A DNA stretch of 64,000 nucleotides from contig NZ_CP045687.1 in NCBI RefSeq assembly GCF_009601705.1, positions 1,400,001 through 1,464,000 of the forward strand, given 5' to 3'. Under the pieces are notes generated by a model, which had not been told where the DNA came from, did not search any database, and saw only the letters and a list, made by a program, of their open reading frames with translations. The DNA is from Sulfolobus sp. E5-1-F. Lineage in GTDB: Archaea; Thermoproteota; Thermoprotei_A; Sulfolobales; Sulfolobaceae. Made by a program: the position numbers and the translations under genes. This document shows, piece after piece, positions 8,508-21,803 of the stretch (position 1 is its first letter; each line of letters starts with the position of its first letter).

Positions 8508-9907
8508 CCATATAGTGGTCCAAATACTCCTTCCTCATACTCTTGTGCTACTGTCGCATTATAGTTTTGCAAGAGATACTGGTACATTTCCTTATTTGCT
8601 TGGCTCAATATCTGAGGTATTTGTGAATATGGTGCATGATTTACGATTATTTGATTAAACACATTATCTGCTATCTGTCCCCAAACAGTTATCCACGGTA
8701 CTGGTTCTCTGAAAAATGAGTTCTGTAAGGCTTCCTCTTCAGCTTTGTATAGTGAACTTATATTACCTGGAAGGTTCTGATAAGCTTGCTGGTTCACCGC
8801 GGGCCATGAGAGGTATATGATAAATTCTCTTTGAACTTGTGGAGATAGTAAGAATTTAGCAAATTCTATTAGCGCATTAATGTCTGTTGCTCCCTTAGGT
8901 ATTGCTAATACATCGCCACCTACTAGGTGATCATTGTTTACAGGACCAGTAGGACCAGGATAGAATCCTATGTTGCTCATATTAACACCTTCACTGGCCA
9001 TAACGCTATAGATATATGGCCATTGATAATCAATAATATAGTAACTACCATCAATTAATCCCTCATAGCTTCCCCAATATCCATGAACGTAATCTGGGTT
9101 GAAATATTGTGAGAGATTGTATAGATATTCGAATGCCAGTATATCACCGGAGTCGTTAAATAAGAATGGATTTCCACCAGCCTGAACCATCCATTGATAA
9201 AGCTCAGTATAAGTACTATCTGCACCACCTCCTTGGAACATTATTGGTTTTATACCAGTTTTATTATAAATTATCTTTGCATATTGTAACAATTGCGACC
9301 AATTTTCTGGTGGAGAAGATAAACCTAATTGCTTGAATAGACTTGCATTATACCACACTAGAGGAATATTGGCTCTAAGAGGGATGAAGTAAATACCATG
9401 GTATACTTTTTGTTCATACTGGACTAATGATTGCATCGATGAAATTAGACTAACGTTCTGAGTAATTTGATTTAAATATGGGGTTAGGTTCATTAAATAA
9501 TGACCATTAAGCAATTCGCCTATAACTAGGTTATCTTCACCTATTATAACTGGACCAACATTACCACTCATTACTAACTCTTCGACACTTTTTACTATAT
9601 CGCCAGCACTTTCATCAACATAATTAATTTTAATATTAGGATGGGTTTTCTCAAATTGCGGAATTATTATTTTCTGTGTTATGTTAGCTTCGGATGGCGA
9701 TAAATCGTCAAAATAGGTTATGGTAATTACTTGCGATGGAGATGTTGATGTAGCTGATTGTTGTGATGGTTTATGACTTAGTAGAGTTATCGCAGCAACA
9801 GCTCCTATTACGATTATTACTATTGCTACTACTATTCCTACTATTGTAGTTGTGGATAAACCACGTCTAGTTTTTTCCCTTTTGAAGAATTTGTCCGAGC
9901 GAGACAC
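8504..9907 (-). CDS. Sugar-binding protein of ABC transporter with pilin-like signal
   Basis: This 467-residue extracellular solute-binding protein (family 1 type) captures sugar for the two permeases. Its N-terminus is not a classical signal. A charged stretch ends in KTRRG at residue 16, followed by LSTTTIVGIV and a long hydrophobic helix, which fits the class III signals cut by the archaeal prepilin peptidase PibD between Gly16 and Leu17. A Ser/Thr/Pro/Gln-rich linker follows (about 45-60). Many NxS/T sites suggest N-glycosylation. The start is a GTG. In Sulfolobus such proteins can assemble in the cell envelope (established for GlcS-type proteins). Confidence 0.92.
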   Translation of the reverse strand: MSRSDKFFKREKTRRGLSTTTIVGIVVAIVIIVIGAVAAITLLSHKPSQQSATSTSPSQVITITYFDDLSPSEANITQKIIIPQFEKTHPNIKINYVDESAGDIVKSVEELVMSGNVGPVIIGEDNLVIGELLNGHYLMNLTPYLNQITQNVSLISSMQSLVQYEQKVYHGIYFIPLRANIPLVWYNASLFKQLGLSSPPENWSQLLQYAKIIYNKTGIKPIMFQGGGADSTYTELYQWMVQAGGNPFLFNDSGDILAFEYLYNLSQYFNPDYVHGYWGSYEGLIDGSYYIIDYQWPYIYSVMASEGVNMSNIGFYPGPTGPVNNDHLVGGDVLAIPKGATDINALIEFAKFLLSPQVQREFIIYLSWPAVNQQAYQNLPGNISSLYKAEEEALQNSFFREPVPWITVWGQIADNVFNQIIVNHAPYSQIPQILSQANKEMYQYLLQNYNATVAQEYEEGVFGPLYG

Positions 9908-10148
9908 AGTATTATATATAGTTTATAGTGTCTAATAAACTTTTTTAAAAGTTAAAGTTACATAAGCTAGAACTTAGTTCTAATTAGATTTATTTATGGA
10001 TGTTTAAAAACTTTAAATCTACTATATGACTATAATTATCTTTCAAGATAACTAGACGTATAGTTTAGAAATTCAAAATACGAACATCTAAGTTATATAC
10101 AGCAAAAAGGGAGTAAATTTTTATGTAGTCAATAAGATTAATTTTTCA
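9908..10148. promoter_or_regulatory. Promoter region of the sugar ABC operon with a 15-bp palindrome
   Basis: On the minus strand TATA-like sequence (CTATAAACTATATATAAT, 9911-9928) lies just upstream of the GTG start at 9907. About 60 bp upstream of the start is a perfect odd palindrome, TAGAACT-T-AGTTCTA (9968-9982), a possible operator. The rest of the gap, down to the stop of nadA, shows nothing else that I recognise. Confidence 0.45.
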
Positions 10149-11090
10149 CTATAATCCTAACAACTTTATAGTATTTTCAAATGCCGTCTTAGCCTTTTCT
10201 GCGATATCCTCTGGTACTTTAACCTCGTATATCTCCTCCTCTAAAGATCTCTTTACCTTATCTAAGGTTATCATATTCATATATGGACACCTAGCACAAG
10301 CACAAGCTTCCGTTGTTACAAGGGGGTAGAATTTCTTACTGGGATTCTTAATCTTCAGAGCGTTTATCATTCCTATCTCGGTTGCAACGATAAACTCCTC
10401 GCTTTTGCTCTCTTTTGAGAATTGTATCATTTGGTTGGTAGATCCCACAAAGTCTGCGCTTTCCAAAATTTCTAATGGTGCCTCCGGATGGGCCATTAAC
10501 AAGGCATTAGGATACTTCTTCCTTGCTAATTCCACTAGTTGTTTAGTATAGTTGGCATGTACTATACATCTACCATTTGGCGGTACTTTGATAATCTTCT
10601 TGTTGGGGACTTTCTGTTGAACGTAATTGGCTAGATTAGCATCTGGTCCAAATAGTATTGTATCTGCGTTTAATTTCTGCACAACTTTCACTGCAGTTGA
10701 AGATGTTACTATGTAATCTGCTAGAGCTTTGGCGTAAATGCTGGTATTTATGTAAAGCACTACTGGGGCATTAGGATACCTCTCTTTATACTCTTGTAAT
10801 GTTTTAACGTCAAGCGCGTCAGATAACGTACACCCCGCATTAGGGTCCGGTGAGAGTACTTTCTTGTCTGGATTTAATGCTGAAGCTTGTTCCGCCATGA
10901 AGTACACTCCTGCAAATACTATAATCCTAGCGCTAGTCTTCATTGCCTTAACCGCCAGATCGTAAGAATCTCCAGTGAAGTCTGAAACTAACTGAACAGC
11001 GTATTCCATGTAATTATGCCCTAAAATTATTGCATTCTTTTCGGTTTTTAGCTTCTTTATTTGACTGAGTAATTCTTCCACTCTTGCCAT
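10149..11090 (-). CDS. nadA: Quinolinate synthase A
   Basis: NadA condenses iminoaspartate with dihydroxyacetone phosphate to quinolinate using a [4Fe-4S] cluster. The 313-residue protein has the cluster cysteines in NAGCTLSDALD, NGRCIVHANY and the TTEACACARCPY region, and the internal-repeat motifs LGHNYM and LMAHPEAP. It is divergent from nadB, which supplies iminoaspartate, with nadC completing the route. The start ATG (11088-11090) lies 4 bp from a palindrome that matches one at the nadB start, so both directions are probably controlled together. Confidence 0.96.
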   Translation of the reverse strand: MARVEELLSQIKKLKTEKNAIILGHNYMEYAVQLVSDFTGDSYDLAVKAMKTSARIIVFAGVYFMAEQASALNPDKKVLSPDPNAGCTLSDALDVKTLQEYKERYPNAPVVLYINTSIYAKALADYIVTSSTAVKVVQKLNADTILFGPDANLANYVQQKVPNKKIIKVPPNGRCIVHANYTKQLVELARKKYPNALLMAHPEAPLEILESADFVGSTNQMIQFSKESKSEEFIVATEIGMINALKIKNPSKKFYPLVTTEACACARCPYMNMITLDKVKRSLEEEIYEVKVPEDIAEKAKTAFENTIKLLGL

Positions 11091-11094
11091 TTTC

Positions 11095-11108
11095 CGAACA
11101 TGTGTTCG
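11095..11108. promoter_or_regulatory. Candidate NAD operator 1 (at nadA start)
   Basis: CGAACA-TG-TGTTCG is an inverted repeat with 6-bp arms ending 4 bp before the nadA start codon on the minus strand. It matches the perfect palindrome at 11161-11174. The centres are 66 bp apart. A repressor bound here would cover the transcription or translation start of nadA. The regulator is not identified in this window. Confidence 0.7.
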
Positions 11109-11159
11109 TATAGCGATCTAGTATAAAAACTTTTTGCAAATAATAAACTTTTTATTTAA

Positions 11160-13417
<2,258 letters not shown>

Positions 13418-13458
13418 TTTTGGAAAAACTTTTTAAGTAATGTGTTATAACCTAACGT

Positions 13459-13830
13459 GTGTTAAACGTTAAGGAATGTAAGCTTGGTTTTAACGAGTGC
13501 GTTAAGGCATTAATTGAAAGGATAAAATCGTCAAGTGCTGAAGTTTTTGCTATTATTGACCACTCTGAGAACGCAAAAAAGGTTGGACTTAATTTAGAGC
13601 CGACTATCGTAATCTATTTTGGAAACCCTAGGGTTGGTACTTTGTTAATGCTCGAGAATAGGCATGTCGCTTATGAGTTACCGTTAAGGTTCCTAGTCTG
13701 GAGCGAGAATGGAATTGTTAAGATTGGTTATAGAAAGCCAAGTAAGGTTGGAGGGGAGTATAATATAAGGAATGGAGAGTTGTTGGAGAAGATGGATAAG
13801 CTCATGGAGAGTTTACTCTCTAACCTTTAA
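13459..13830 (+). CDS. DUF302 family protein
   Basis: This 123-residue protein has the DUF302 pattern: an FAIIDHSENAKKVGL strand-helix unit, a TIVIYFGNPRVGTLLM core and an ELPLRFLVW segment. The family often has a small alpha/beta fold and no firmly known function. The start is GTG at 13459, with a TATA-like CTTTTTAAG about 25 bp upstream, suggesting its own leaderless transcript rather than membership in the nadBC operon. Its tail overlaps the convergent padR-like gene by 18 bp. Confidence 0.85.
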   Translation: MLNVKECKLGFNECVKALIERIKSSSAEVFAIIDHSENAKKVGLNLEPTIVIYFGNPRVGTLLMLENRHVAYELPLRFLVWSENGIVKIGYRKPSKVGGEYNIRNGELLEKMDKLMESLLSNL

Positions 13831-14160
13831 TTTCTGGATATCTGCTATCAACTCGTCTAATACCATTCTTACGGCTATTAGAGGTTTCTCGTGGGATAGA
13901 AAAAATTTTTTGCCTTTTTCAGTTATAAAGTACTTCTTTATATCTTGTCCTCTATCGTTTTTCATAACTTGTGATATTGTTAGTCCTCTTCTTTCTAAGT
14001 TTTTCAATATAACGTATATTGAGCCTTCTGGCAGTTTATAATTCAACTTCTCTCTTATTATCTTTTCGAGTTCGTATCCATGTCTTGGCTCTTCTAAAAG
14101 TGTCTTTAAAATTAGTAATGTTATAATCCCACCAAGAATCTTTTCTGTTCTTCTCGCCAC
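13813..14160 (-). CDS. PadR-like transcriptional regulator
   Basis: This 115-residue protein shows the PadR winged helix: LLILKTLLEEPRHGYELEKII, then LPEGSIYVILKNLERRGL and the wing ending in KYFITEKGKKF. A short C-terminal helix would form the dimer interface. PadR proteins usually repress efflux transporters and respond to small molecules. Here the gene follows an MFS transporter by 32 bp in the same direction, so that transporter is the natural target (inference). The start is a GTG. Confidence 0.9.
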   Translation of the reverse strand: MARRTEKILGGIITLLILKTLLEEPRHGYELEKIIREKLNYKLPEGSIYVILKNLERRGLTISQVMKNDRGQDIKKYFITEKGKKFFLSHEKPLIAVRMVLDELIADIQKLKVRE

Positions 14161-14192
14161 AAAGAGCTATAGAGGATTTACGGATAAAAAGT

Positions 14193-15383
14193 TTACCCAA
14201 ATAATGGTACCTTACTTTTCTTTGGAGGTCTAGGAATCAATGCTATTAATGCTCCAGCGATGAAAGCCATTATGGTTACTATTTCGCTTGCAAATACTAA
14301 GTTTGAAACCTGAGATATCGCTCCTACTACTATTGGTCCAATAACTCCCCCACCAGTAACTCCTAGTCCCCAAACTAGCGAGTTGGCAAAACTGGCTGAG
14401 TTTCTAGGTACGAAATCTCCAACTATTGATAGCATTAATGGAAATGCGCTGAAGTTAAAGAATCCAAATAGTGACAGTAAGGCAATGTTTGGTATTCTTA
14501 GGAATAGAAGTAGCATTATGGCTGCACCAAAGGTCGATATGGCATAAATTAGCCTTCTACCTACTCTGTCTGATAGAAATCCCAGTATCGGTTGCCCAAC
14601 TACAGCTGCAGCTAGGGCAATGGTAATCACTTCACCTAAATTAACGTTATAAGAGTAACCATAATTTTCTACTAATAATGTCGGAAGGAATTGTGAGATA
14701 CCTTGGCCAAATATACTTCGTAATAGCGCAATAATTGTTAGTAAGATTACCACAAATAGTGCACTTCTGGTATTGGTCGTATTAGAAAGGGAAGGTGTTT
14801 TAGGATCTTCTTCTTTAGTAATAGTAATCTTTAGGAATAATGATGGTAATGCTGCTATTATTGATATTAAGCCTATTATTAAAGCATCTAAGGTCATGTC
14901 CTTATTCAATATTGCAAATAGGGATAATGTTAATGTTGGGTAAATCGCTCTACCTAGGCTACCCATTGATCCGTTTATACCCAATGCAATACCCGCATTT
15001 CCCTTGTATGTAATTGATAAAACAGCGGCACCTATTGGATGATAGAATGCTGATGCAAAACCCGCTATCGCTACTGAAATAAATGTTAATGGCAAGACGT
15101 GGAGTTGTAGTGAGTAGCCGAATAGTATTAGTCCAATTCCCCACAGTAGTATTCCTATTCCCATTATCCTGGAATAGTTAGTAAACTTATCTGCTATTCT
15201 AGAAACTAATGGTGAGGCTAATGCGGATATGCCAAAGAAAAATACACCGGATAATATTCCAATTAAGAATTTCGATATGTTAAGATACGTTATTAGAAAT
15301 GTGAAGGCTACCGGAAGAAACCAGCTATTTCCGTCGTTTATAAAGTGAGATAATGAAGTTAAGGTTAATATTCTGACTTTCAT
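14193..15383 (-). CDS. MFS transporter
   Basis: This 396-residue protein has about twelve hydrophobic segments. The inter-helix loop SRIADKFTNYSRIMGIG follows helix 2, and GFLSDRVGRRLIYAIS follows helix 8; both are the conserved DRxGRR-type loops of the major facilitator superfamily. It resembles drug or metabolite exporters more than sugar porters, but the substrate cannot be named. It is upstream of a PadR-like regulator in the same direction, and its own promoter region carries two 14-bp direct repeats. Confidence 0.9.
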   Translation of the reverse strand: MKVRILTLTSLSHFINDGNSWFLPVAFTFLITYLNISKFLIGILSGVFFFGISALASPLVSRIADKFTNYSRIMGIGILLWGIGLILFGYSLQLHVLPLTFISVAIAGFASAFYHPIGAAVLSITYKGNAGIALGINGSMGSLGRAIYPTLTLSLFAILNKDMTLDALIIGLISIIAALPSLFLKITITKEEDPKTPSLSNTTNTRSALFVVILLTIIALLRSIFGQGISQFLPTLLVENYGYSYNVNLGEVITIALAAAVVGQPILGFLSDRVGRRLIYAISTFGAAIMLLLFLRIPNIALLSLFGFFNFSAFPLMLSIVGDFVPRNSASFANSLVWGLGVTGGGVIGPIVVGAISQVSNLVFASEIVTIMAFIAGALIALIPRPPKKSKVPLFG

Positions 15384-15394
15384 AGGAATAGATT

Positions 15395-15423
15395 AAAATT
15401 TTACCCCTAAAAATTTTACCCCT
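15395..15423. repeat. Two direct 14-bp repeats in the MFS promoter
   Basis: AAAATTTTACCCCT occurs at 15395-15408 and again at 15410-15423, a period of 15 bp, 12-40 bp upstream of the MFS start. The second copy overlaps the stop of the debranching enzyme gene. On the transcribed strand each reads AGGGGTAAAATTTT. They could be binding sites for the PadR-like regulator, or a doubled BRE/TATA element. Confidence 0.6.
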
Positions 15424-17266
15424 ATAGTTTGGATAAGTCAACAAGCACTCTATATACCTCTGCGTTACTCCACGCTTGTGCAAAACATCCCCTTGGCCTA
15501 TATGGTGGTATATCATCAAAAATTTCCGGGATATATCCTTGATGTTTGCTGGCGTGGGTTAGAAGGGGATTTAGATATTCTAGCAAAAGTTTTAATTCCA
15601 TTATGTTGGTTTCAAGTTTTAACTTAGCATCAACGTATGCACCTAGTAGCCAAGGCCATATGGGTCCATTATGATAAGCCTCATCCCTACTTTTCCTATC
15701 CCCCTTATATACTGGTTTATAGTTAGGATCTTCTCTACTTAAACTACTTAATCCGTATTGCCTAAGCAATTTACTTTCAATAAGTGTTAAGATCTTAGAA
15801 GCTAAATTCTTATCATCTATTATAGGGAATGGTAAAGAAATAGAAAATATCTGATTAGGTCTTAAACTTTTATCGGGAATGTTATCCCAGCTTATATAGT
15901 CGTAAAGACTGTTTTGTGAAATGAATTTCTCTGCAAATGATTTCTTAACTTTTTCTGCTATATCTGCTAAATATTCAGCTTTTTCTCCTAGTTCCTTAAG
16001 TAAGAATTCAGTTATCTTTAATGCGTTATACCATAATGCGTTTATTTCAACAGCTGCTCCTTCTCTTGGAGTTACTATTCTACTATCATAAGATGCGTCC
16101 ATCCAAGTTCTTGGGGCTCCTTTGTGGAAAATTAGATTATTAATGTTATAGACTATTCCATTTCCCTTAGAATACCAGTCTATTATATCCAGAACCTTGT
16201 CAATCACGCTTCTAATGAAGTTCTTATCTCTTGAGTAAATATAAGTTTTGTAAATTGCGTTTATGGCCCAGAGTGAAATATCGACACCTTTGTATACTGG
16301 TTCTCCGTTATAGCTTATGAAATTGTTTGGTAGCATACCCTTCTTTTCAAGATTTAAATATCTGAGAATTATCTGTTTAGCAATATCGTATTGTTTATCA
16401 ATAAGTAGAAGTCCCTCCAAAGATATGAAAGTATCTCTTCCCCATTCGTCGAACCAGTGATATCCAGCTATAATTGCCCAACCATCTTTTCCTTTAACTA
16501 CAAAGTCTTTTCCTGCTACAGAAAGAAGCTTTAAAATATCATGATGGTCATTTTCTTCAACGTTTAAATCCTTTGGACGTTGGTCGTAATATACTGTAAC
16601 TGAGATCTTATTTGAGGTTGAGATAATGCAGAATGGATTATATAAATCTTCTATGTAGTTATTTCCTAACTCTTGATCTAGTTTATAAATAAAGTTATAA
16701 TACCAATAACCAGAATTCACTAGCTCATACTTATCATAAATTTCAAAGTTCAAAATTCTCTTTCCCTCATATAATACATAAATTATATTTGGCGGATAAA
16801 TCTCGTATGTAAAGAATTCGTTTTGGAATTTTTTAGCTAGATGGTGACTTCTAAAAGTGATGAAGGGACACAATTTGAATTTACCCCTTGTTGCAATATA
16901 GGTAATTGTTATAGCATTGTAACCTTTATGAACCTTTAGAGTTTTTTCCACTTGTGAATAGCCGAAGTCATAATGCCAGGTTATTTTATTGTTACTGTTT
17001 TTTTCAACGTTGACTAAATATTTATACCCATCTGGATAATATATGTTAGGATAATAATTAGTTGACATCGGGTATGTATTCCCGTTAATAAGTAAGAAGT
17101 CTTCAAACTTAGAAAGTATTAGGAATCTGTGATGTGGCTGGTTTAATGGAACTATTAAGTATCCGTGATAAGTTCTGGAGTTTATTCCACATATCGTGGA
17201 TGACGCATATCCTCCAGTCCTAGTTGGTAAAAGCCATTCCTCCTCGCACTGGTCTAAGGGAATCAT
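15422..17266 (-). CDS. Glycogen debranching enzyme (amylo-alpha-1,6-glucosidase, GH133-like)
   Basis: This 614-residue protein would hydrolyse alpha-1,6 branch points of glycogen or oligosaccharides. The N-terminal domain has [15 protein letters not shown] and SRTYHGYLI. The C-terminal (alpha/alpha)6 domain has [18 protein letters not shown] and [20 protein letters not shown] with the acidic residues expected for catalysis, then [15 protein letters not shown]. These are the marks of archaeal and bacterial GDE proteins such as TreX-independent debranchers. It is the last gene of a three-gene alpha-glucan operon, 7 bp after the glucoamylase gene. Confidence 0.92.
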   Translation of the reverse strand: MIPLDQCEEEWLLPTRTGGYASSTICGINSRTYHGYLIVPLNQPHHRFLILSKFEDFLLINGNTYPMSTNYYPNIYYPDGYKYLVNVEKNSNNKITWHYDFGYSQVEKTLKVHKGYNAITITYIATRGKFKLCPFITFRSHHLAKKFQNEFFTYEIYPPNIIYVLYEGKRILNFEIYDKYELVNSGYWYYNFIYKLDQELGNNYIEDLYNPFCIISTSNKISVTVYYDQRPKDLNVEENDHHDILKLLSVAGKDFVVKGKDGWAIIAGYHWFDEWGRDTFISLEGLLLIDKQYDIAKQIILRYLNLEKKGMLPNNFISYNGEPVYKGVDISLWAINAIYKTYIYSRDKNFIRSVIDKVLDIIDWYSKGNGIVYNINNLIFHKGAPRTWMDASYDSRIVTPREGAAVEINALWYNALKITEFLLKELGEKAEYLADIAEKVKKSFAEKFISQNSLYDYISWDNIPDKSLRPNQIFSISLPFPIIDDKNLASKILTLIESKLLRQYGLSSLSREDPNYKPVYKGDRKSRDEAYHNGPIWPWLLGAYVDAKLKLETNIMELKLLLEYLNPLLTHASKHQGYIPEIFDDIPPYRPRGCFAQAWSNAEVYRVLVDLSKL

Positions 17267-17273
17267 CCAAGGG

Positions 17274-19142
17274 TTATATATGGTTTAAGAGCTTATTAAT
17301 TGCTATTATGAATTCAGCGTGAGACCATACTAAAGGTGTAACTGATGTTGGCTCAAAAGTTTCTGGATCAACTTGTTCTGGTAAAAAGCCAGTAGGCAAT
17401 GCCCTATTAATTACCCATTTTATGTACTCGTTTGCCTTATTTTTATCGTTAATTGACGCATAATATTCAGCTAACCATAATGTTGTAATTATCCAAGGAT
17501 TCGGTTGTTTTTTCCTTCTCTGATACATATCGTTCTCATACCTTATTACTCCACCGTTTACGATCAATTTATTTTCAATCTCGTTAATGGTATTTATCAT
17601 AACTTTGTCATTTGCATCTACAAGACCAAAGAAGAATGGAGCATAGAGACTCGAGTCCACGGTTAGATCTTGATTGTTTTCTTCATCTATTCTTCTAACA
17701 AACCTTCCATTATATGTCATTCGTTTCAAAACCATTCCTTTTAATAAACTTGACGTATCACTTAAGTCTTCACTTAATATTTCATCTCCTATGTCGTAAG
17801 CTAACTTTGCTCCCTTTGTCAACGCACCATAAACTGTAGATACTGTATAAATATGTATGCCGTATCTTTCTTCCCATAGATCAAAAGATGGTTTTGGCAA
17901 TCCCTCTTCCATAAAGGACATCATAAATTTTAAGGCTGGTTTTACGAACTTCTTATATAATGGAAGTATCTCGTCAATATCTTCATATTTTTCGTAATGG
18001 CTAGCTATTGCCCATACTTCTAATGCTGTCTCATCTTCCTGAATCGGATATATTCTTTTCCCTTTATAAAACCAAGGATGCCAAGAACTAGCTAGAGTTG
18101 TATTTGGATTGTATTTATGGTATAAGAAACCCTCAGAATTTACTATATTAGAAATGAATTGAAAGTGTCTTAATGCTAATTCTTTGTAGCCAGCTAGATC
18201 TAGAGCATAAGCAGCTATTGCAGCATCCCTAGGCCAACAATATTGATATGAATCTCCATAGATCTTTACAAAGGAGAAGTCTGAGGAAGCTATTATTGAC
18301 CCGTTGATGTCCATGTGATTTCTAATTACAAAAAGGCTTACATCGTAGATTCTCTTAATATCTTGCATTAAACTGTTTCTGAAGAGTTTATTTTTCTTTA
18401 ACCAATTCCGCCAAAACATATAGGTTAACGTGAACGAGGTCTCTACGTTTGCGAAGTTTATTTTTCTTATTTTTTGCCTTAAATCCTCTAAGTTCTTATC
18501 TGCAACAATTACGTAGTATATTTTTACATAGGAATTAGGATCTATATTTGTTTCTATACCTATGCTCGAATTCACATCCCCATTTTCTATACCATTAAGC
18601 CCTAAATTACCATCATAAATATCTCCAATCAAATCGCCTTTGCCTACATTATATTCAGAAAATGTCGATGTTGTAGTAAATGCTTTAAAGGCTAGATATC
18701 GTTTAGATTTGTAATGGACAATTGAAAGAGATAGAGGATCATAAAATGCGGTATCCCCAAAGGGATTAGAGTATAAATTTATATCATGTATAAAAAATGT
18801 TTTTATATTTTTGTTATTACTTTCATTATTTGCTATTTTTATAATAGACATATATATTGGATCCTCAAAATCTAAAAAAATGTAAGAGAGAAGAGAGAGT
18901 CCTAATTTCTTAATATCGCTCCTAATCTCAACCATATTTGCTTCATCTAGATATAATACGGTAGTTTCCCATTCTTCATCTAGAGATAGAACGTTCCTAT
19001 CTTTATCCCAAATAGCTAACCTAATCGGGTTTCCAGAGGTCTGGTTTTCCATTCCTATGTAAGGATAATAAATATCAACTATTCTACCTTTCTCATCAAA
19101 GTTTATCAGCATCTTACCATTTCCTATGGAAGAAACTCTCAT
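17274..19142 (-). CDS. Glucoamylase / trehalase-like glycoside hydrolase family 15
   Basis: This 622-residue protein has the N-terminal beta-sandwich of archaeal GH15 enzymes and a C-terminal (alpha/alpha)6 barrel. The barrel shows [45 protein letters not shown], with the likely general acid Glu, and [11 protein letters not shown], with the base Glu. It would release glucose from maltodextrins; some close archaeal homologues hydrolyse trehalose instead, so the substrate is not certain. No signal peptide is visible, so it should act in the cytoplasm on stored glycogen. Confidence 0.92.
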   Translation of the reverse strand: MRVSSIGNGKMLINFDEKGRIVDIYYPYIGMENQTSGNPIRLAIWDKDRNVLSLDEEWETTVLYLDEANMVEIRSDIKKLGLSLLSYIFLDFEDPIYMSIIKIANNESNNKNIKTFFIHDINLYSNPFGDTAFYDPLSLSIVHYKSKRYLAFKAFTTTSTFSEYNVGKGDLIGDIYDGNLGLNGIENGDVNSSIGIETNIDPNSYVKIYYVIVADKNLEDLRQKIRKINFANVETSFTLTYMFWRNWLKKNKLFRNSLMQDIKRIYDVSLFVIRNHMDINGSIIASSDFSFVKIYGDSYQYCWPRDAAIAAYALDLAGYKELALRHFQFISNIVNSEGFLYHKYNPNTTLASSWHPWFYKGKRIYPIQEDETALEVWAIASHYEKYEDIDEILPLYKKFVKPALKFMMSFMEEGLPKPSFDLWEERYGIHIYTVSTVYGALTKGAKLAYDIGDEILSEDLSDTSSLLKGMVLKRMTYNGRFVRRIDEENNQDLTVDSSLYAPFFFGLVDANDKVMINTINEIENKLIVNGGVIRYENDMYQRRKKQPNPWIITTLWLAEYYASINDKNKANEYIKWVINRALPTGFLPEQVDPETFEPTSVTPLVWSHAEFIIAINKLLNHI

Positions 19143-19155
19143 GGTGAAATGCCTT

Positions 19156-20421
<1,266 letters not shown>

Positions 20422-20459
20422 CAAATAATATTTATGATTGTTGTAAGTTATAAAAAGAT
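20422..20459. promoter_or_regulatory. Very short divergent promoter of the alpha-glucan locus
   Basis: Only 38 bp separate the two divergent starts. On the minus strand TTATAACTTA and on the plus strand AATATTTATGATT are TATA-like at the right distance for leaderless transcripts. The two transcription complexes would nearly touch, so synthesis genes and breakdown genes may interfere or be switched together. Confidence 0.5.
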
Positions 20460-21803
20460 ATGAAAAGAATAATATTGGGATTTGAAGTTCATCAACCATT
20501 TAGAATTAGAAGAGATTTCTTCTGGAACCCTAGATTTAGGCAAAACTTAGAGGATAGATTTTTCGATACGGATAGAAATAAAGAGATATTTGAGAGAATA
20601 AAGAAGAACTGTTATATTCCTGCAACTAATATAATACTCAACTCCATTGAAAGAGCTGAAGAGGAAGGTAAAGACGTTAAATACTTCTTTTCAATTTCAG
20701 GTACTTTCTTAGAGCAAGCTGAAAGATGGGGAAGAGAAGTAATAGAGTTGTTTCAACAATTAGCGTATACGCATAAAGTTGAGTTTCTAGCACAAACCTA
20801 TTACCATTCAATAACTGGACTTTGGGAAGATAAAAGTGAGTGGAAAGAGCAGATTAAAATGCATAGGGATGCTATAAAATCGTTTTTTGGGCAATATCCT
20901 ACTACTTTTGAAAATACAGAATTAATAACTAAAAGGGATATTATAGAAGAAGCTGAAAAGATGGGCTTTAAGATGATTTTAAGTGAGGGAACTAGCAAGA
21001 ATTTAAATGGAAGAAGTCCAAATTATGTATATAAATTAAAGGGACATGAGATTAGAATATTGTTTAGAAATTATATATTAAGTGACGATATAGCTTTTAG
21101 ATTTTCTAATCCAAACTGGGATCAATATCCGTTAACAGCTTCCAAATATGCTGATTGGATAAGTAAGAGTGAGGGAAATGTGGGATTAATATTCGTAGAT
21201 TACGAGACTTTTGGAGAACACCACAAGGAACATACTGGAATTTTAGAATTTCTCAAATGGCTACCAATAGAGCTTGAGAATAAAGGAGTGGAAATGATAA
21301 TGCCAAAGAACGTTTACAATGATGTCTACGATGAAATAGAGATCTCTCATATCACATCATGGGCAGATATAGAAAAAGATGAGAAAAGTTGGTTAGGTAA
21401 TATAATGCAATGGGCTTACGATGACGCAGTCAGAAGAGCTGAAATGCCATCAAAGGAATTGGGTGGCGATTATTTAAGAGTATGGAGATATTTTACTACG
21501 AGCGACAACTACTATTATCTTTATTTAGGGCATGGGAGTCCAGCTGAAGTACATTCATATTTTAACGCCTTTGGATCCCCGATAGACGCGTTTATAAATG
21601 AATTTTATGCAATATCAACATTTATACATGAGGAGATAAATAAATTAAATATTAGGAATGAGCCTTATATATTCATGTTAGGAGATAAGAGAGCATCAAT
21701 AGCTTGGAATGAAAAAGAGTTCATGGAAATTATAATGAGAGATGAAAGGTTTAAAACTCATTTGAAAAACTTAAGGCAGTGGTTAGGAAATGAGAAGGAT
21801 TGA
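20460..21803 (+). CDS. GH57 family alpha-amylase / glucanotransferase
   Basis: This 447-residue GH57 enzyme starts with LGFEVHQPFRIRRDFFW, whose HQP is motif 1. A likely nucleophile Glu lies in TTFENTELI and the acid/base Asp in IFVDYETFGEHH. Family members cut or transfer alpha-1,4-glucans. No signal peptide is present, so it acts inside the cell, probably on glycogen. It overlaps the glycogen synthase gene by 14 bp in another frame, so the two are co-translated. Confidence 0.93.
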   Translation: MKRIILGFEVHQPFRIRRDFFWNPRFRQNLEDRFFDTDRNKEIFERIKKNCYIPATNIILNSIERAEEEGKDVKYFFSISGTFLEQAERWGREVIELFQQLAYTHKVEFLAQTYYHSITGLWEDKSEWKEQIKMHRDAIKSFFGQYPTTFENTELITKRDIIEEAEKMGFKMILSEGTSKNLNGRSPNYVYKLKGHEIRILFRNYILSDDIAFRFSNPNWDQYPLTASKYADWISKSEGNVGLIFVDYETFGEHHKEHTGILEFLKWLPIELENKGVEMIMPKNVYNDVYDEIEISHITSWADIEKDEKSWLGNIMQWAYDDAVRRAEMPSKELGGDYLRVWRYFTTSDNYYYLYLGHGSPAEVHSYFNAFGSPIDAFINEFYAISTFIHEEINKLNIRNEPYIFMLGDKRASIAWNEKEFMEIIMRDERFKTHLKNLRQWLGNEKD

